From NCBI GenBank assembly GCA_051294375.1, contig CM119267.1:7482683-7546682 (forward strand): DNA of 64,000 nt. The letters are read 5' to 3'. A model generated the notes under the pieces. The model did not search any database and was not told the origin of the DNA. It was given only the letters and a program-made list of their open reading frames with translations. The first letter of the stretch is position 1, and every line of letters begins with the position of its first letter. The DNA is from Paraspadella gotoi. Its lineage: Eukaryota; Chaetognatha. Both the position numbers and the translations under genes were made by a program. Below are positions 53,372-63,711 of the stretch, piece by piece.

Positions 53372-55381
53372 TCAGTTTTTGGCAATTAAATGGTCAGAAA
53401 AGTGCTTTCTTGATGGATAAAAAGCATCACAATTACGACAGAAATGAATGAATTTTTCAGGACAGTGATTATCGTAAATGTGCATCTGCAAAGAAGCTTC
53501 GCTGTCTAGAAATAATCCGCAATAGTGACAAACGAAAAGAATAACGTCAAACTGTTTTTGGCGCAAGATTTTAATGTTTTGAGCATTGGGGTCGACAGCG
53601 GGAAGCGGTTCTGCCATCCTTAATGGCGTTTTGACAAAAGGTACGAAATCATGAACCTCTGAATAGTGCTTATTCCTCTGAGAATCGGCGATTGGTTCAT
53701 TACAAATTCGGCAAGTGCCTCGAACCACCGTTGAATTATGAGTTTCTCTTAAGTGGTTTATCAATTTTGGGTATGAAAAAGTTTTCAAACAAATATGACA
53801 CTTGTGTCTCACAAAAGTCTTGGATTCGTGCTGTGTTGTTAGATCTTTAATATTTCGATATTTCTGATGTAGGCACGTAGTGTTATGATCATCTGGAAGC
53901 TTAGTTTGATCGAGATTATCGGGTATAGTCGGATAATTATCTGGCGGCTTTTTTAGATCCTGATTATTGGGTATTGTTGTCTGATCCTGATTATCTGGTA
54001 CCGATGTCTGATCCTGATTATCTGGAACCGTTGTCTGATCCTGATTATCTGGAACCATTGTCTGTTCCTGATTATCTGGAACCGTTGTCTGATCCTGATT
54101 GTCAAGCATCGTTGATTGCTCATCTGACATGTTTGCATAATTATGATTTTCTGGTAGTGTTGATTGCTCATGATAATCGAGAAGCGTCGTTAGTTCATCA
54201 TTATCCGTGACCGTTGATAGATCGATATGTTGCATCGTTGCTTGATCATGATTGTCTGACAAAGTTGTTAGTTGGAGATTATCTGCCTTTTGGGTACTTT
54301 CAGTTACGTGGGTTTCTGCTGTTGCCTTCTTACTACTGTTTTTATATTTTTTTATATTCTGATTGGTTGGTAACTTACTGCGAGAAACAACATGAAATTT
54401 ATGACGTCTCATCATATGTTGATACTCTTTCTTGGTGGCTACACCACAAATTCGACAGGTCTTACCATCTATAACTTTCTGATGAATATTCAGGTAGTGT
54501 GTAACTATTTGATCCCCATTACAGATTTCAGAACACAAGTGACACCGATATTGCAGATATCTTGCATGTCTGTACATTGGAGATTGGCTTCTATTTTCTG
54601 GAGGTGAAACTTTCTTACTGCTATTACTTTGCTCATGGATATCGTTTTTATCAATAACCGATTCATCTTTATTTCTAGCATTGGGATTGTGCTCTTCTTC
54701 AGTTTCGTCGTCTGACAAAATTTCAAAGTCTACAAAATCTAGAGACTCCTCTTGCTTTGGCACCACAAATTCAGTCGATTGAACAGTCGTTCTTTTTTTA
54801 GCTGAATCTGAGGAACAAGAACTAGAACTCTGACGTTTACGAGTTTTTGAAATATTTTTTAATTCATTACTAAAGCGCTGTATCGATGATTTATTACTAT
54901 CAGTGTTGGTTTTTGATACATTGTTGATCGAAGGCAAACTACGAGCGGAAGAGCTAATCATCTTCACTTGATTATAACATGTACGAATAAGAGGCTTAAC
55001 AAAACTTTGTTTGGTGAAGCCTTTAAACGAAGTCGCCTCGCTGCTGATTGAAACTGGAAAAGGATTAATTTGGTTAGTCGACGCAGAAAAAGTGCCCCTG
55101 GTTTTGATACCGAGGGGATTGGGATAATTTAGTCGCGAGACATTTAAATAAGGTTGGGCCTGGTTATTCAAAAGTGGAAGATTAAAATTGGGATAGCCAA
55201 CAGGCACAGTTTTCTCCGCAGTTATAAGAGACACAGGTTGTTCCGTCGAACGCTCTAAAAGAACATGTTTTTCAGTCTTAAACACAGTCCAGAGTCCTGA
55301 GGTTATCTGTTGATGCAGAAGTACTCGTACAGCATCCAAAACATGCTCTACAGATTCTGCCATCGTGTCTTTTTGGGCCAT
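53372..55381 (-). CDS. C2H2 zinc-finger protein, paralogue 2, with internal repeats
   Basis: Intronless, 669 aa. It has the same N-terminal module (SVEHVLDAVRVLLHQQI... LWTVFKTEKHVLLERS), the same QEESLDFVDF acidic segment and the same finger series as paralogue 1: YRCHLC...HYLNIH, KTCRIC...HMMRRH, HKCHIC...HLRETH, GTCRIC...HYSEVH, FVCHYC...HIYDNHC, HFCRNC...HLI. Between the second and third fingers it carries about a dozen copies of a 9-residue repeat near DNQDQTTVP, absent from paralogue 1. The ATG is 78 nt after the ZNF-3 stop and 19 nt after a splice acceptor. Confidence 0.85.
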   Translation of the reverse strand: MAQKDTMAESVEHVLDAVRVLLHQQITSGLWTVFKTEKHVLLERSTEQPVSLITAEKTVPVGYPNFNLPLLNNQAQPYLNVSRLNYPNPLGIKTRGTFSASTNQINPFPVSISSEATSFKGFTKQSFVKPLIRTCYNQVKMISSSARSLPSINNVSKTNTDSNKSSIQRFSNELKNISKTRKRQSSSSCSSDSAKKRTTVQSTEFVVPKQEESLDFVDFEILSDDETEEEHNPNARNKDESVIDKNDIHEQSNSSKKVSPPENRSQSPMYRHARYLQYRCHLCSEICNGDQIVTHYLNIHQKVIDGKTCRICGVATKKEYQHMMRRHKFHVVSRSKLPTNQNIKKYKNSSKKATAETHVTESTQKADNLQLTTLSDNHDQATMQHIDLSTVTDNDELTTLLDYHEQSTLPENHNYANMSDEQSTMLDNQDQTTVPDNQEQTMVPDNQDQTTVPDNQDQTSVPDNQDQTTIPNNQDLKKPPDNYPTIPDNLDQTKLPDDHNTTCLHQKYRNIKDLTTQHESKTFVRHKCHICLKTFSYPKLINHLRETHNSTVVRGTCRICNEPIADSQRNKHYSEVHDFVPFVKTPLRMAEPLPAVDPNAQNIKILRQKQFDVILFVCHYCGLFLDSEASLQMHIYDNHCPEKFIHFCRNCDAFYPSRKHFSDHLIAKN
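53905..54240 (-). repeat. 27-nt coding tandem repeat in ZNF-2
   Basis: About twelve in-frame copies encoding variants of DNQDQTTVP; the central five (about 53970-54110) are nearly identical at nucleotide level and the outer ones have diverged. The array lies between zinc fingers. Confidence 0.85.
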
Positions 55382-55400
55382 TTTTGTAAGTAATTAATCA

Positions 55401-55420
55401 CTATAAAAATGATCAAAATA
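55401..55420 (-). promoter_or_regulatory. Splice acceptor upstream of ZNF-2 ATG
   Basis: Minus-strand TATTTTGATCATTTTTATAG ends 19 nt before the ATG inside a 78-nt intergenic gap after the ZNF-3 stop. Confidence 0.65.
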
Positions 55421-55459
55421 AGAGGCAATATAAGGCAAAAACAAAAAGTCTGTTATGAT

Positions 55460-56896
55460 TTAATTAAAGGTAACGGAAACATGGCTTTTCAAAGATGTGA
55501 CTGAGGAAAAAAAATTGTTGCAGTGAAGGCAAAGTTGAGTGAATCTTTTATCGGTGTGGAATTTCACGACGTGATTTTGAATCGAATTTCTGCAGCTAAA
55601 GATACGGGAGCAGTAGTGGCACTTGTATCGCGTTTTGCCGGCCACATGACATCTTAGCATGCATTTAGAAAGAAATTTTGGCGCGGTCCCACGCGCACGG
55701 AGCGAGGAACTCTCCGGAAATTCTGTTTTTATTTCCACGGCCCGCTGTATCAATCTTCGACGACGACCGTAAGAAGTTGGCTCGGCTTTGGCTTTTGAGG
55801 TTCGGGGCCGAAGGTCGAGCTTGGAGAGAAACTCGTCCTGTTCTGGATCCACTATTGCGCTAACTGTATCGTTGTTAGAAAGCCGCGAAAGTCGGCTCTT
55901 TTCCGTCGGAGCAGTTTTGTTTTTAGATTCAGTGTTTGGCCGAGAATTGACGTCATTTGTTGCCTGCTGAGTTTTTTCGCTTTTTGTCAGCATTTGCTCG
56001 GGAAAAAAATTGACTGTGGAGGCCGACGAGTGTTTTTTTACGTTTTGAAATTCAGTGCCCACGTTATCGAGTATATCGTTGAGGTCTTTCTCGAGACAAG
56101 AAGTCGTTTTGTGTTCTGTCAGAGCCGTATTAGAGCCGAACTTTGCGTTGCAGAAGAGGCACATTATATTTTTCCTGACCACGCACTTGTCACGTTGTGA
56201 GCGACGACAAGGATGGGACTTCTTCGCTAAGATACGACTGCGCCGAATTTCTCGCGGACGAACCGATATCATAGATCGACTTTTACGCTGAGAAGCCGAA
56301 GCGAAAGACCTCGTTGGCGAAAGGTTCACATCCTTAGGATTCAAACGGATCAAAGAGACTCGTAGAAAAGGTGTCGGGTCGCTCACAGGAGGGACGGAAA
56401 TTTCGGGAAATGAATCTGCAATAAGCGTTTCGGAGTTGCCAGAGGTAGCAGCATCTGCATTTTGGGCAATCGGTGCGTGGTCGTCGTCAGAGTCATTTTC
56501 TTCCCTGGATTGAAGGCCGAACGAAGCCCGCGCAGTTTCAGAATCTAAATAAGGATCATTAAGGTTCGCTTCGTCCGAGAATTCCGAGCCGTGAATTTCG
56601 AACTCTGCGAAGGGAGCGGTGCCTTTGTAGTCCCGTCCGTCGATCATATATTCAGAACTCAGACTGACGCGCGGACTGTTCGGAGATCCCACGCGATATT
56701 CGTTGATGAGAAGACGTTCCTCCTTTGTCGTTTTACTCGAGTCGTCGACAGAGTCGAAAGAGCGTTCGTATCGCTCGAGGATGATATGCTTCTCGGTTTT
56801 GAAAAGACTCCAGGTCCCGCTTTTGATTTTCTCTTCAAGGAAAGTTTCGATGGCGGCGAGTACTTGATCAAAGGAGTCGGTCAACGACTCATTCAT
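55460..56896 (-). CDS. C2H2 zinc-finger protein, paralogue 3 (divergent)
   Basis: Intronless, 478 aa from ATG 56896 (MNESLTDSFDQVLAAIETFL). An upstream in-frame extension to 56935 runs through the pyrimidine tract of the splice acceptor and is not used here. The N-terminal module is conserved (TWSLFKTEKHIILER), but only about three fingers are visible: MCLFCNAKFGSNTALTEH (lacking a second standard His), YKCHYCSRIFSCRNSIQNHVVKFH and QLCLHCNNFF...LKSH. The middle is Ser/Arg-rich. It is the most diverged of the three. The ATG lies 103 nt after the NOL11 stop. Confidence 0.85.
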   Translation of the reverse strand: MNESLTDSFDQVLAAIETFLEEKIKSGTWSLFKTEKHIILERYERSFDSVDDSSKTTKEERLLINEYRVGSPNSPRVSLSSEYMIDGRDYKGTAPFAEFEIHGSEFSDEANLNDPYLDSETARASFGLQSREENDSDDDHAPIAQNADAATSGNSETLIADSFPEISVPPVSDPTPFLRVSLIRLNPKDVNLSPTRSFASASQRKSRSMISVRPREIRRSRILAKKSHPCRRSQRDKCVVRKNIMCLFCNAKFGSNTALTEHKTTSCLEKDLNDILDNVGTEFQNVKKHSSASTVNFFPEQMLTKSEKTQQATNDVNSRPNTESKNKTAPTEKSRLSRLSNNDTVSAIVDPEQDEFLSKLDLRPRTSKAKAEPTSYGRRRRLIQRAVEIKTEFPESSSLRARGTAPKFLSKCMLRCHVAGKTRYKCHYCSRIFSCRNSIQNHVVKFHTDKRFTQLCLHCNNFFSSVTSLKSHVSVTFN

Positions 56897-56921
56897 TTTT
56901 ATCAATAAATTAGTAGTATCT

Positions 56922-56940
56922 CTAAAAAGAAACAACGATC
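56922..56940 (-). promoter_or_regulatory. Splice acceptor upstream of ZNF-3 ATG
   Basis: Minus-strand GATCGTTGTTTCTTTTTAG ends 25 nt before ATG 56896, in the 103-nt gap after the NOL11 stop. Confidence 0.7.
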
Positions 56941-56999
56941 AACAAAAATCCTATCAACAATTATCAACTCTAAATAAAGTCCACTAACTAGTAACTTCT

Positions 57000-59027
57000 T
57001 TAAAATTCCATATATTGAATGAAATATTCGTCCGAATTGACGGAAACATCCTCCATTTCCCCAGTGTTCTTAAGAAAAGTCTCCAAGGATTCCGCCGCCT
57101 CCAGGTATGCCTCCAAATCGGCCACGACGACAGCAAGATCTTTGAGAGTCTCCAGCCTCTGGTCGTCATCCTCGAGAGCGAGTCGAACGAAGTGAGCGTC
57201 GACCACTGAAGACGCCCACGAAAGAATTTTGTCGTAAACTCCTGGAGCGAATCTCGACGAATCGAAAGCGTTCAACATCTGCAAAAGTTGACGAAGGAGC
57301 ACACCCACTTCGTCCTTTGATAAGGTCTTCAAGCTTTTAGTCAAGTCATCCTGGCTCATAGCATAGGAAACGATCTTTTCCAAAATACGCTTCATCAGAC
57401 CCTGGTCGTCGTCCCCAGCCACGCTCATCACACCGCGCCATATACGACACAAATCCGCGGCGCCTGCGCCTTCCTGTTCCAGCGCCAGCAGGATATCGTC
57501 CCAGCGGCGACGCTCGAGCAAAACTTCGATGAGGCGGGTCCAGTCGGAGACGACGGCGACGGAGAGTAAATGCTGAAGGACGGCCGGGGGACAGAAGCCC
57601 TCGACGTCAGCGAATCCATCGACGACGACTCTCAGCATTTCCGATCTCTCCACGTCATTCAAGTTTCTTAACATTGCCACATCGAAAGCGGAAGGGTCCG
57701 ACCGTAAAGCTTTTACGCAATCGTCGAAAAAAGAGGGTCTTTTTTTGCCCCAAAAAGCGGAGGTGGAATGTTGTCGTTGAGAAGATTTTCCAAAGTTGAA
57801 GGAGAGAGTAGAGGCATGTTCTTTGACGGTATAAGGGAAGGATAGAAGTTTTCGACCTAAAAAAAAGCAAATACAAAACGAAATTTGTAACTCGATATTC
57901 GCCAACCGAAGTGGATTTTAAAAATCCTTAATTAGTTTTATTTTTATGTAATAAGAAAGAAGTGTGGGTTTTATATTTTGTTCCATAAAATTTTTTTTGT
58001 TTTACTCGGTCAGACGTAAAATGTTATAAAAGATAACCTCGCAGTCCCCACTTTACTACATCGTCCACGTTTAAATCTTACCATCGACAACGAGTAAAAA
58101 ACTCGTCCCCAAATCGCAACTAATTCCGTCGCCCGCGTCGCCAACGAATTCCCGCGAGGCCAGGATGGTGCCGAACTTCAGTCCGACAACGACGAGGCAG
58201 TTGGCGGCGGGTTGGAGGGCGAAGGCCACGTCGCGGGCGGAGTCGACGTGAAGAAGATGAAGACCCGCGGGGATTTGAACGTCATTGGCAGCGGGGAAGA
58301 CGTTCGGAGCGTGCGGCGCAGAGTCGTCGGCGACCGGAAGGAGGAATTCGATGAGGCGTCCGTCCGCACCAAAGACGCAGACTGATTCTTCTCTCATAAA
58401 AACTCGGGAAAGTGGCGAATCAAAGGATTGCGGCGCCGAAAGTCGAAAGATCGCGGATTTCCCGGATTCGAAGTGAAAAATTCGGCAAGTGAGACGGCTA
58501 GGGTCGGCATCGTCGTCACGGCTGACGACGGCCATTTTTTTCCCATAAAAATCCGACGCAACCGCTCTCGAACTCACTTCAAATTCCATCGCTTCCCGGC
58601 CCCAAAGTTTCCTGATTCTACCCGCCGAGTCTTTGATGGCGACGCCGCCATCGCCAAGAGCAGTCAATGACGGCTTTCCGTCACGGCGTATATGGGGTGT
58701 CCACAAAAGAGTCTTTTCGACCCCATCGCTCAAAGCGGACGCCTCTCGACTCCATTTCCACAGTTCGGCGTCGTCGACGACGGCGAGGAAAGTGGAGACA
58801 AAAGGGGAATCTTTCGAAGAATCAGTTACGCCTGTCGCCGAGCAAGAAAATCGACGAGGTTCGGTAAGAGGGTAATTCCGCGTGATCCTTTGCGACCCTG
58901 TGTCGAATACGGAGACGACGCCGACACAAGTGACGAGTATGTCGCATCCGTAGACGGTGACGCCGAGAATGGTCGGCCGGGAGCCAGAGGTTTCCAACAG
59001 CGCGAAGCTTGGTTCCAGTTCTGCCAT
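57000..59027 (-). CDS. NOL11: Nucleolar protein 11 (small-subunit processome)
   Basis: Component of the t-UTP/UTP-A complex for rRNA transcription and early 18S pre-rRNA processing in animals. Two exons, 58082-59027 and 57000-57856, give 600 aa (human 719). The N-terminal half is a poorly conserved beta-propeller; the start MAELEPSFALLET mirrors the human one. The exon junction (LLVVDG/RKLLSFPY) matches the human FMLHGKSLTVIPY region. The C-terminal helical half ends EYFIQYMEF against SIEVLELF in human. The call rests on this overall layout and the two ends, so it is good but not certain. An acceptor lies 14 nt before ATG 59027; ZNF-3 follows after 103 nt. Confidence 0.8.
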
Positions 59028-59041
59028 TGCTGGATACAAAT

Positions 59042-59058
59042 CTGAAAATTAGCTATGG
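59042..59058 (-). promoter_or_regulatory. Splice acceptor upstream of NOL11 ATG
   Basis: Minus-strand CATAGCTAATTTTCAG ends 14 nt before ATG 59027. Confidence 0.55.
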
Positions 59059-59881
59059 TGTGGAATCAAACGGATTTCACTGGGAATGATGATAAAAAGA
59101 AATTCGTACGTAACCCAATTTCGCATTTTACCGGTGACATTGCGAAAAATTACAGGGGATAACTATATAGGTCACGACTAAACAAGTGAATTTCTTTTAT
59201 TTGGCAATTCGCAATTAGTGGTTTCCACAGTTAATGTACTTTTGACGGTTCGCTTGAAATATATATTCATATATACCAAAGCATTACGTGGTATACAGTC
59301 AAAAAATGTATACCCGATTATCTACAAAAAAATAATTTTCTTAGCTTATATTACATAATTAAATGTAATTAAATGCCAATCGTGTGTTTATCTATGTGTT
59401 GGTGAGACTTAAGAAAAATGTACACAATAGACCTAGATCAAATCAGAGATGGCAAACGACTATGAAAACTTAAACGATAAAAATGAATACCATTAAAAAG
59501 TACAACTCAATTTCCTAGAAAGGCGAAAACGAAAAATACAATTGTCATCCGCTAACCTAGAACCGAATTAGTTACAAAAATTAATACGGTAGAAATTAAA
59601 AAAAAGAAAAAAACAAATTCATTTTTGTTTTCAATCGATTCCTTCAGCCAAAAAAAATATACTGATTTTAAAGCGAATAACAAAAGTGAAAAAAAAATCG
59701 AGGGGCGAGCAAGAGGGAGGGAAAAGGGAATGACGAGATAGCGGGACGTAGGCGCGACGTTGTCAATGTACAAAAACAAATATCAGATCAAAATTGCGCC
59801 AATTCGAAGCTCTTGTCTCTTCGATTTCTTGAAACATATCAGGGGAAAAACAAAATGTGGGTGAAGCAAAGCACCCGCAGG

Positions 59882-59938
<57 letters not shown>

Positions 59939-59983
59939 TGCGAGAGGTTGGTTAAAAAAGGAAGCAAAGTGTGTCAGAGCAAT
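59059..59983. other. Spacer between MRG15 and NOL11
   Basis: About 925 nt including the MRG15 3' UTR. AT-rich with A-runs; it contains the GA microsatellite below. No gene recognised. Confidence 0.6.
59886..59936. repeat. (GA)n microsatellite in MRG15 3' flank
   Basis: A pure GA run of about 50 nt lying 48 nt past the MRG15 stop; on the sense strand it would give a CU-rich 3' UTR. Confidence 0.9.
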
Positions 59984-62712
59984 TTAGTTCCCCAAGGCGC
60001 GTCGATTGTAATCCGGGGACGCGACTTGATATTGGGAGGAGCCTTTGAAGTATTTCGTCTTTCGTTCGACGAGGAAATCGAGAAAGTCGTGGATGACCCC
60101 GAGAAGCATCTCCGTCTCTTCCGGTTCCAGGGGTGTGTAGGAAAGAACGGAACCGAGCTGTGTGCGAAAGGCGAGAAATTAGAAATGGAGAAAAAAAACA
60201 AAAAACAAGGAAGCAGCGATAGGCGATGATTAAAGGGAGACTCACCTTTACGAAGAGTCTGAGCAGATGAATGGATCCGTAGACGGAGCTGAGGCCGGAT
60301 GCCTCGTCCGCGTCGGACGCCGTTGCCTCGTGGGTCTTCTTGATCTCAGCGTACTGAGGGCGTTCGAACTTGTAGAGGAGCTGGGCGCCGAGCATAAGGT
60401 TGAAGTATTCGCGCATACCTAAAGGCGAAAACTTTTAATTTAAATTTGACTAGTCCTAATTTAACAAGCTAAAACGAGGCATTGTAGCTTGTACAGAAGC
60501 AAAGGTAAATTAAAAAGCGATGAACTGTAAATCTTAACCACAGGAGTTCGAATAACCTTGCACGAACTCAGTCCTGACGAATGGGTCCGGCAAAGTCTCT
60601 CGCGACCCGACGTACTCGTCGAGGATTTGTTCGACCGTTGGAGTCGCCGGTAACGTCACCAAGTGCTTTTGTCTGAAACGAAAAAAAAATGAGTTGAAGC
60701 GTTTCAAACAAAGACGTCGGTTTTCTTTCTCGTGTACACTTGCCTAGAGATGGCGTCCCAATCATCCACTAAAATAGGTTTCAAGATTTCGGGAATCTTG
60801 ACTTTAATCTCCTGTTTGGATTTTTTGGAGGGAGGTTCGGCGGCGCCGGCGGCGTCTTGAGCGGCACCGATCGCCGGCGCCGCCTCCGACTCAGAATCCT
60901 GTTGATCGGCGGTAGCGGAGGAGGCGCGGGCGCCGCGTCCGGATTTTGTCGGCGGCACCGAGGGAGTGGCCGGTTTGGGGGAAGCAGGGGTTTCCGATTT
61001 CATCTTTTTTGCTGTTAGAGAAGAGAGAAGAGGGAAAGTCAAAGGGTTATGAGTTGCATAAAGTTAGGGGTAGCCGCACTCAATGGGGTGAGTCAAAAAT
61101 TTAGAGTGAGTACAAGCTCAAACGAAAATTTATACATTTTTAAGTATACTTTCAATGGACAAAAAATTTCTTATATGGCTCTATACCCTAGTAATTAATT
61201 TTTTAATATTTATTTATAGATAGGAAAGGTCAAAAATTTTTTTTAGAAATTTTAACTTTTAAGACCAGATTCAGATAGCTCATAAAAAGTTGTCTACACA
61301 AAGTATAATTCTTTTTTAAATATTTTTATGATAAGTTGGTCAAAAATAAGAAACACCATAAAAAATCTTCACGAAAGTTTCTTCCCGACATTTTTACTAA
61401 GAAAACGTAAGAATTTTTAAAAGCTGTAATTATATTTCTTGTTTAACTTTTTATGCTCTATCAGAATCCATTAAAAAATTTTAAGATTTCAAAAAAAAAA
61501 AAAAAATTGCTTTATATAGTAATATAATTTTTTATTTAGGCTAGTACCCTCCGAAAAAATATTTTTTGACAAAAAATATTTTAATACTATAATCTATGCT
61601 CATGATAGATTATTTTAACGTTGTATTCATTAACATTTAAATTTCATCGGCTATGGCTAATAAAGTAGTTGAAAATTTAAATGAGAAGGCGAAGCCTTAC
61701 CCGAGGTCGGAGTGTCCGCCTTGGGGGTCGCACCACTCGCTTTACTCTGCGTCGTGCCCGCACCACCTAAAAACAACGCACATAGTCTCATAGCTTAGAC
61801 AATTAGACGATTTCAAAAAGCCTGTCCTAATAGTTTTCGTACCGTGGGACTTCCGCTTTCCTCCCGACGAATGTTCTTTTGCCTCTTCGAAGATCTGCTT
61901 CTGTTTGTTAATGTTCTCCGCCGTCGGCTTCAGGATGTTCGACTCAGAAACCCATTCGTCCCATTTTTTGTTCCACGCCGGATAGTGGATGAAATATCTA
62001 GAAAAGAAAACAATGATGTTAAGGTGACACTCCGCAAGCCAACGCTGAAAAAAAAAAACGTCATTAGCAAACCTTTGAAGATTTTTTTTCGTAGATAAAA
62101 TTAAAGTCATTGTCCTACACATTTATATTATAACTTCATATTGATTGGTTATGATTTGACTTGGCAATGAGCGGAGAAAATTTGCCTTATTTTCATTTTC
62201 AATTTGTCTAATTTTTATAACTTTTATATAAAAAGCTATCATTATTAATATCTTTTGAAAGCTCTTGGAAATTTGAAGAGAATGAGAGCTTAATTTAATT
62301 TAATCAAAAAAAATCAAAAGGATGAAAGACGATTTTTAAAGCAACTTTTCTCTACTCATTGCCAAGTCAAATCATAAGCAATAAATACGAAATTAATATA
62401 TATAAATAAATTTGGTTTTTACTACACAAAAAAATGTTTCAGATTTACAAACGACTTTTTTTATAGCGGCGGGTTGTGGCGAGTCACCTTGTACATAAAT
62501 ACCAAAAAGAGAAAAAGAAGAGCAGATTCAGGAAAGCAAAAAGCAACAAACTTGACCCACCTGACGTTCTTGGGTCCCTTGGAGGCGTCGATCTTGACGA
62601 TCTTGGCGTCGTAAAGAACGCCGACGTGATAGCAAAGGACGAGTTCATTAATGATGAATCTCGTGGGAAACGACGGCGGCTCCACTTCCTGATTCTTGGG
62701 CTTCGCAGGCAT
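59984..62712 (-). CDS. MORF4L1: MRG15 / MORF4L chromodomain protein
   Basis: Chromatin adaptor shared by NuA4 acetyltransferase and Sin3 deacetylase complexes; binds H3K36 methyl marks. Seven exons close in frame (62561-62712, 61843-61997, 61701-61766, 60744-61011, 60557-60672, 60246-60418, 59984-60157), giving 367 aa (human 362). The chromo barrel contains ELVLCYHVGVLYDAKIVK and YFIHYPAWNKKWDEWV. A Pro/Ala/Ser-rich linker leads to the MRG domain: KVKIPEILKPILVDDWDAI, REYFNLMLGAQLLYKFERPQY, YGSIHLLRLFVKLG and YTPLEPEE. The donor at 60743 is GC (AG/GCAAGT), a consensus GC-AG intron required by frame. Intron 1 holds a 229-bp inverted-repeat element. EXOSC1 stops 179 nt upstream. Confidence 0.96.
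62149..62377. mobile_element. 229-bp MITE in MRG15 intron 1
   Basis: The ends are about 38-40-bp inverted repeats (TTATGATTTGACTTGGCAAT... at 62149; the complement ends at 62377) with three or four mismatches. The interior is AT-rich and noncoding. The termini include TA. Confidence 0.8.
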
Positions 62713-62824
62713 CGTAAGGGAGGGCGAGGTTCTCGGCTAGGGGAATGAGGCTATATTTATCGTCCGTTTATGTCCAGTTTGTGGTTGTAGCGCATCGAAG
62801 GAACTTAAAACTTGATCGTTAAAA

Positions 62825-62848
62825 CTGTAAAATAAAAAATTTAATAAA
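62825..62848 (-). promoter_or_regulatory. Splice acceptor upstream of MRG15
   Basis: Minus-strand TATTAAATTTTTTATTTTACAG ends 112 nt before ATG 62712 and only 67 nt after the EXOSC1 stop. Confidence 0.65.
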
Positions 62849-62891
62849 CAATTGTGAAAGGCTCAGAACGCCCATGCGAGCGCACTGTGGA

Positions 62892-63639
62892 TCAATTCTT
62901 GATCTCCAGATAACGAGGCTGGGGTTTGGCCACTTTGCGGAACTGTTTCATCAAAGAAACGGGACACTGAACCTCGCACCACGAGTACGGAACCATGACA
63001 TGGCCGTCGGGGGAGTAAGCGACGACGACACCAAGTTCGTTTTCGGCCGTTGACAAGAGGTAAGCGTGAGCGTCGCCCAGAGACAAGACGCGGGCCACGA
63101 TCAGATCAGTCGGCTGGAAACATTTGTGGATCTCCACCTTGTCCTTCTCCGTGGCTCGAACATCCTCTTTCCGTACGAGGGCCCTGAAAGAGTCCGTTGC
63201 CGAAGCGCCGTCTACGCTAACGATCGAGCATTTGGCAAAGCGGGAGTTGATGGAAGTGACGCGAGCGATCACGATCGAGCCGACGAAAGGCACGACCGCT
63301 CGTTTTTCCCTGTTAAGAATGCAACTGAATTGGTTTCCTAATTTAAGGAAGCGATTTCTTGATTAAAAGAAACGGTTGGAAGCAAAACTGCACCCTCCAC
63401 ATCTTTCACCTCTCTACTGTTATCTCAAGAACGTGACTTCCGTTCCGCCTCGGGGTCGATCGATCCTCGGGGGCTTCCAGCCGCGGCTCAAGCCGTTTGA
63501 CGGCGAGTCGACCCCCCAAACTCGAGTAAATATAGCCTTGATGCTCATAACTTCCTTGTCCTGACGAATAGGGTTCAGTCGACCGACAAAGACGTTGTCC
63601 CGGCAACACGACCCTATTTACCAACAGATTGTCATTCAT
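62892..63639 (-). CDS. EXOSC1: Exosome component 1 (CSL4)
   Basis: Cap subunit of the RNA exosome. Two exons, 63410-63639 and 62892-63309, give 215 aa (human 195). The N-terminal domain has VLPGQRLC and SYEHQGYIYSSLGGRL. The S1 domain has the highly conserved INSRFAKC, RKEDVRATEKDKVEIHKCF and TAENELGVVVAYS. The C-terminus keeps the WCEVQCPV segment of the zinc-ribbon-like end. ATG 63639 lies 72 nt after the OGFOD1 stop and 16 nt after a strong splice acceptor. Confidence 0.97.
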
Positions 63640-63655
63640 AGCGAGAAGCGGTTAA

Positions 63656-63680
63656 CTTGAAACAAAACAAAAAATTGGTT
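63656..63680 (-). promoter_or_regulatory. Splice acceptor upstream of EXOSC1 ATG
   Basis: Minus-strand TTTTTTGTTTTGTTTCAAG ends 16 nt before ATG 63639, inside the 72-nt gap after the OGFOD1 stop. Confidence 0.75.
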
Positions 63681-63711
63681 TTATCACAGCAACATGGGAA
63701 CATCAGAAACG

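Noticed and set aside
56897-56935. Upstream extension of ZNF-3 starting before ATG 56896.
   Set aside because: It reads through the pyrimidine tract and AG of the acceptor, and paralogues start at the equivalent of 56896.
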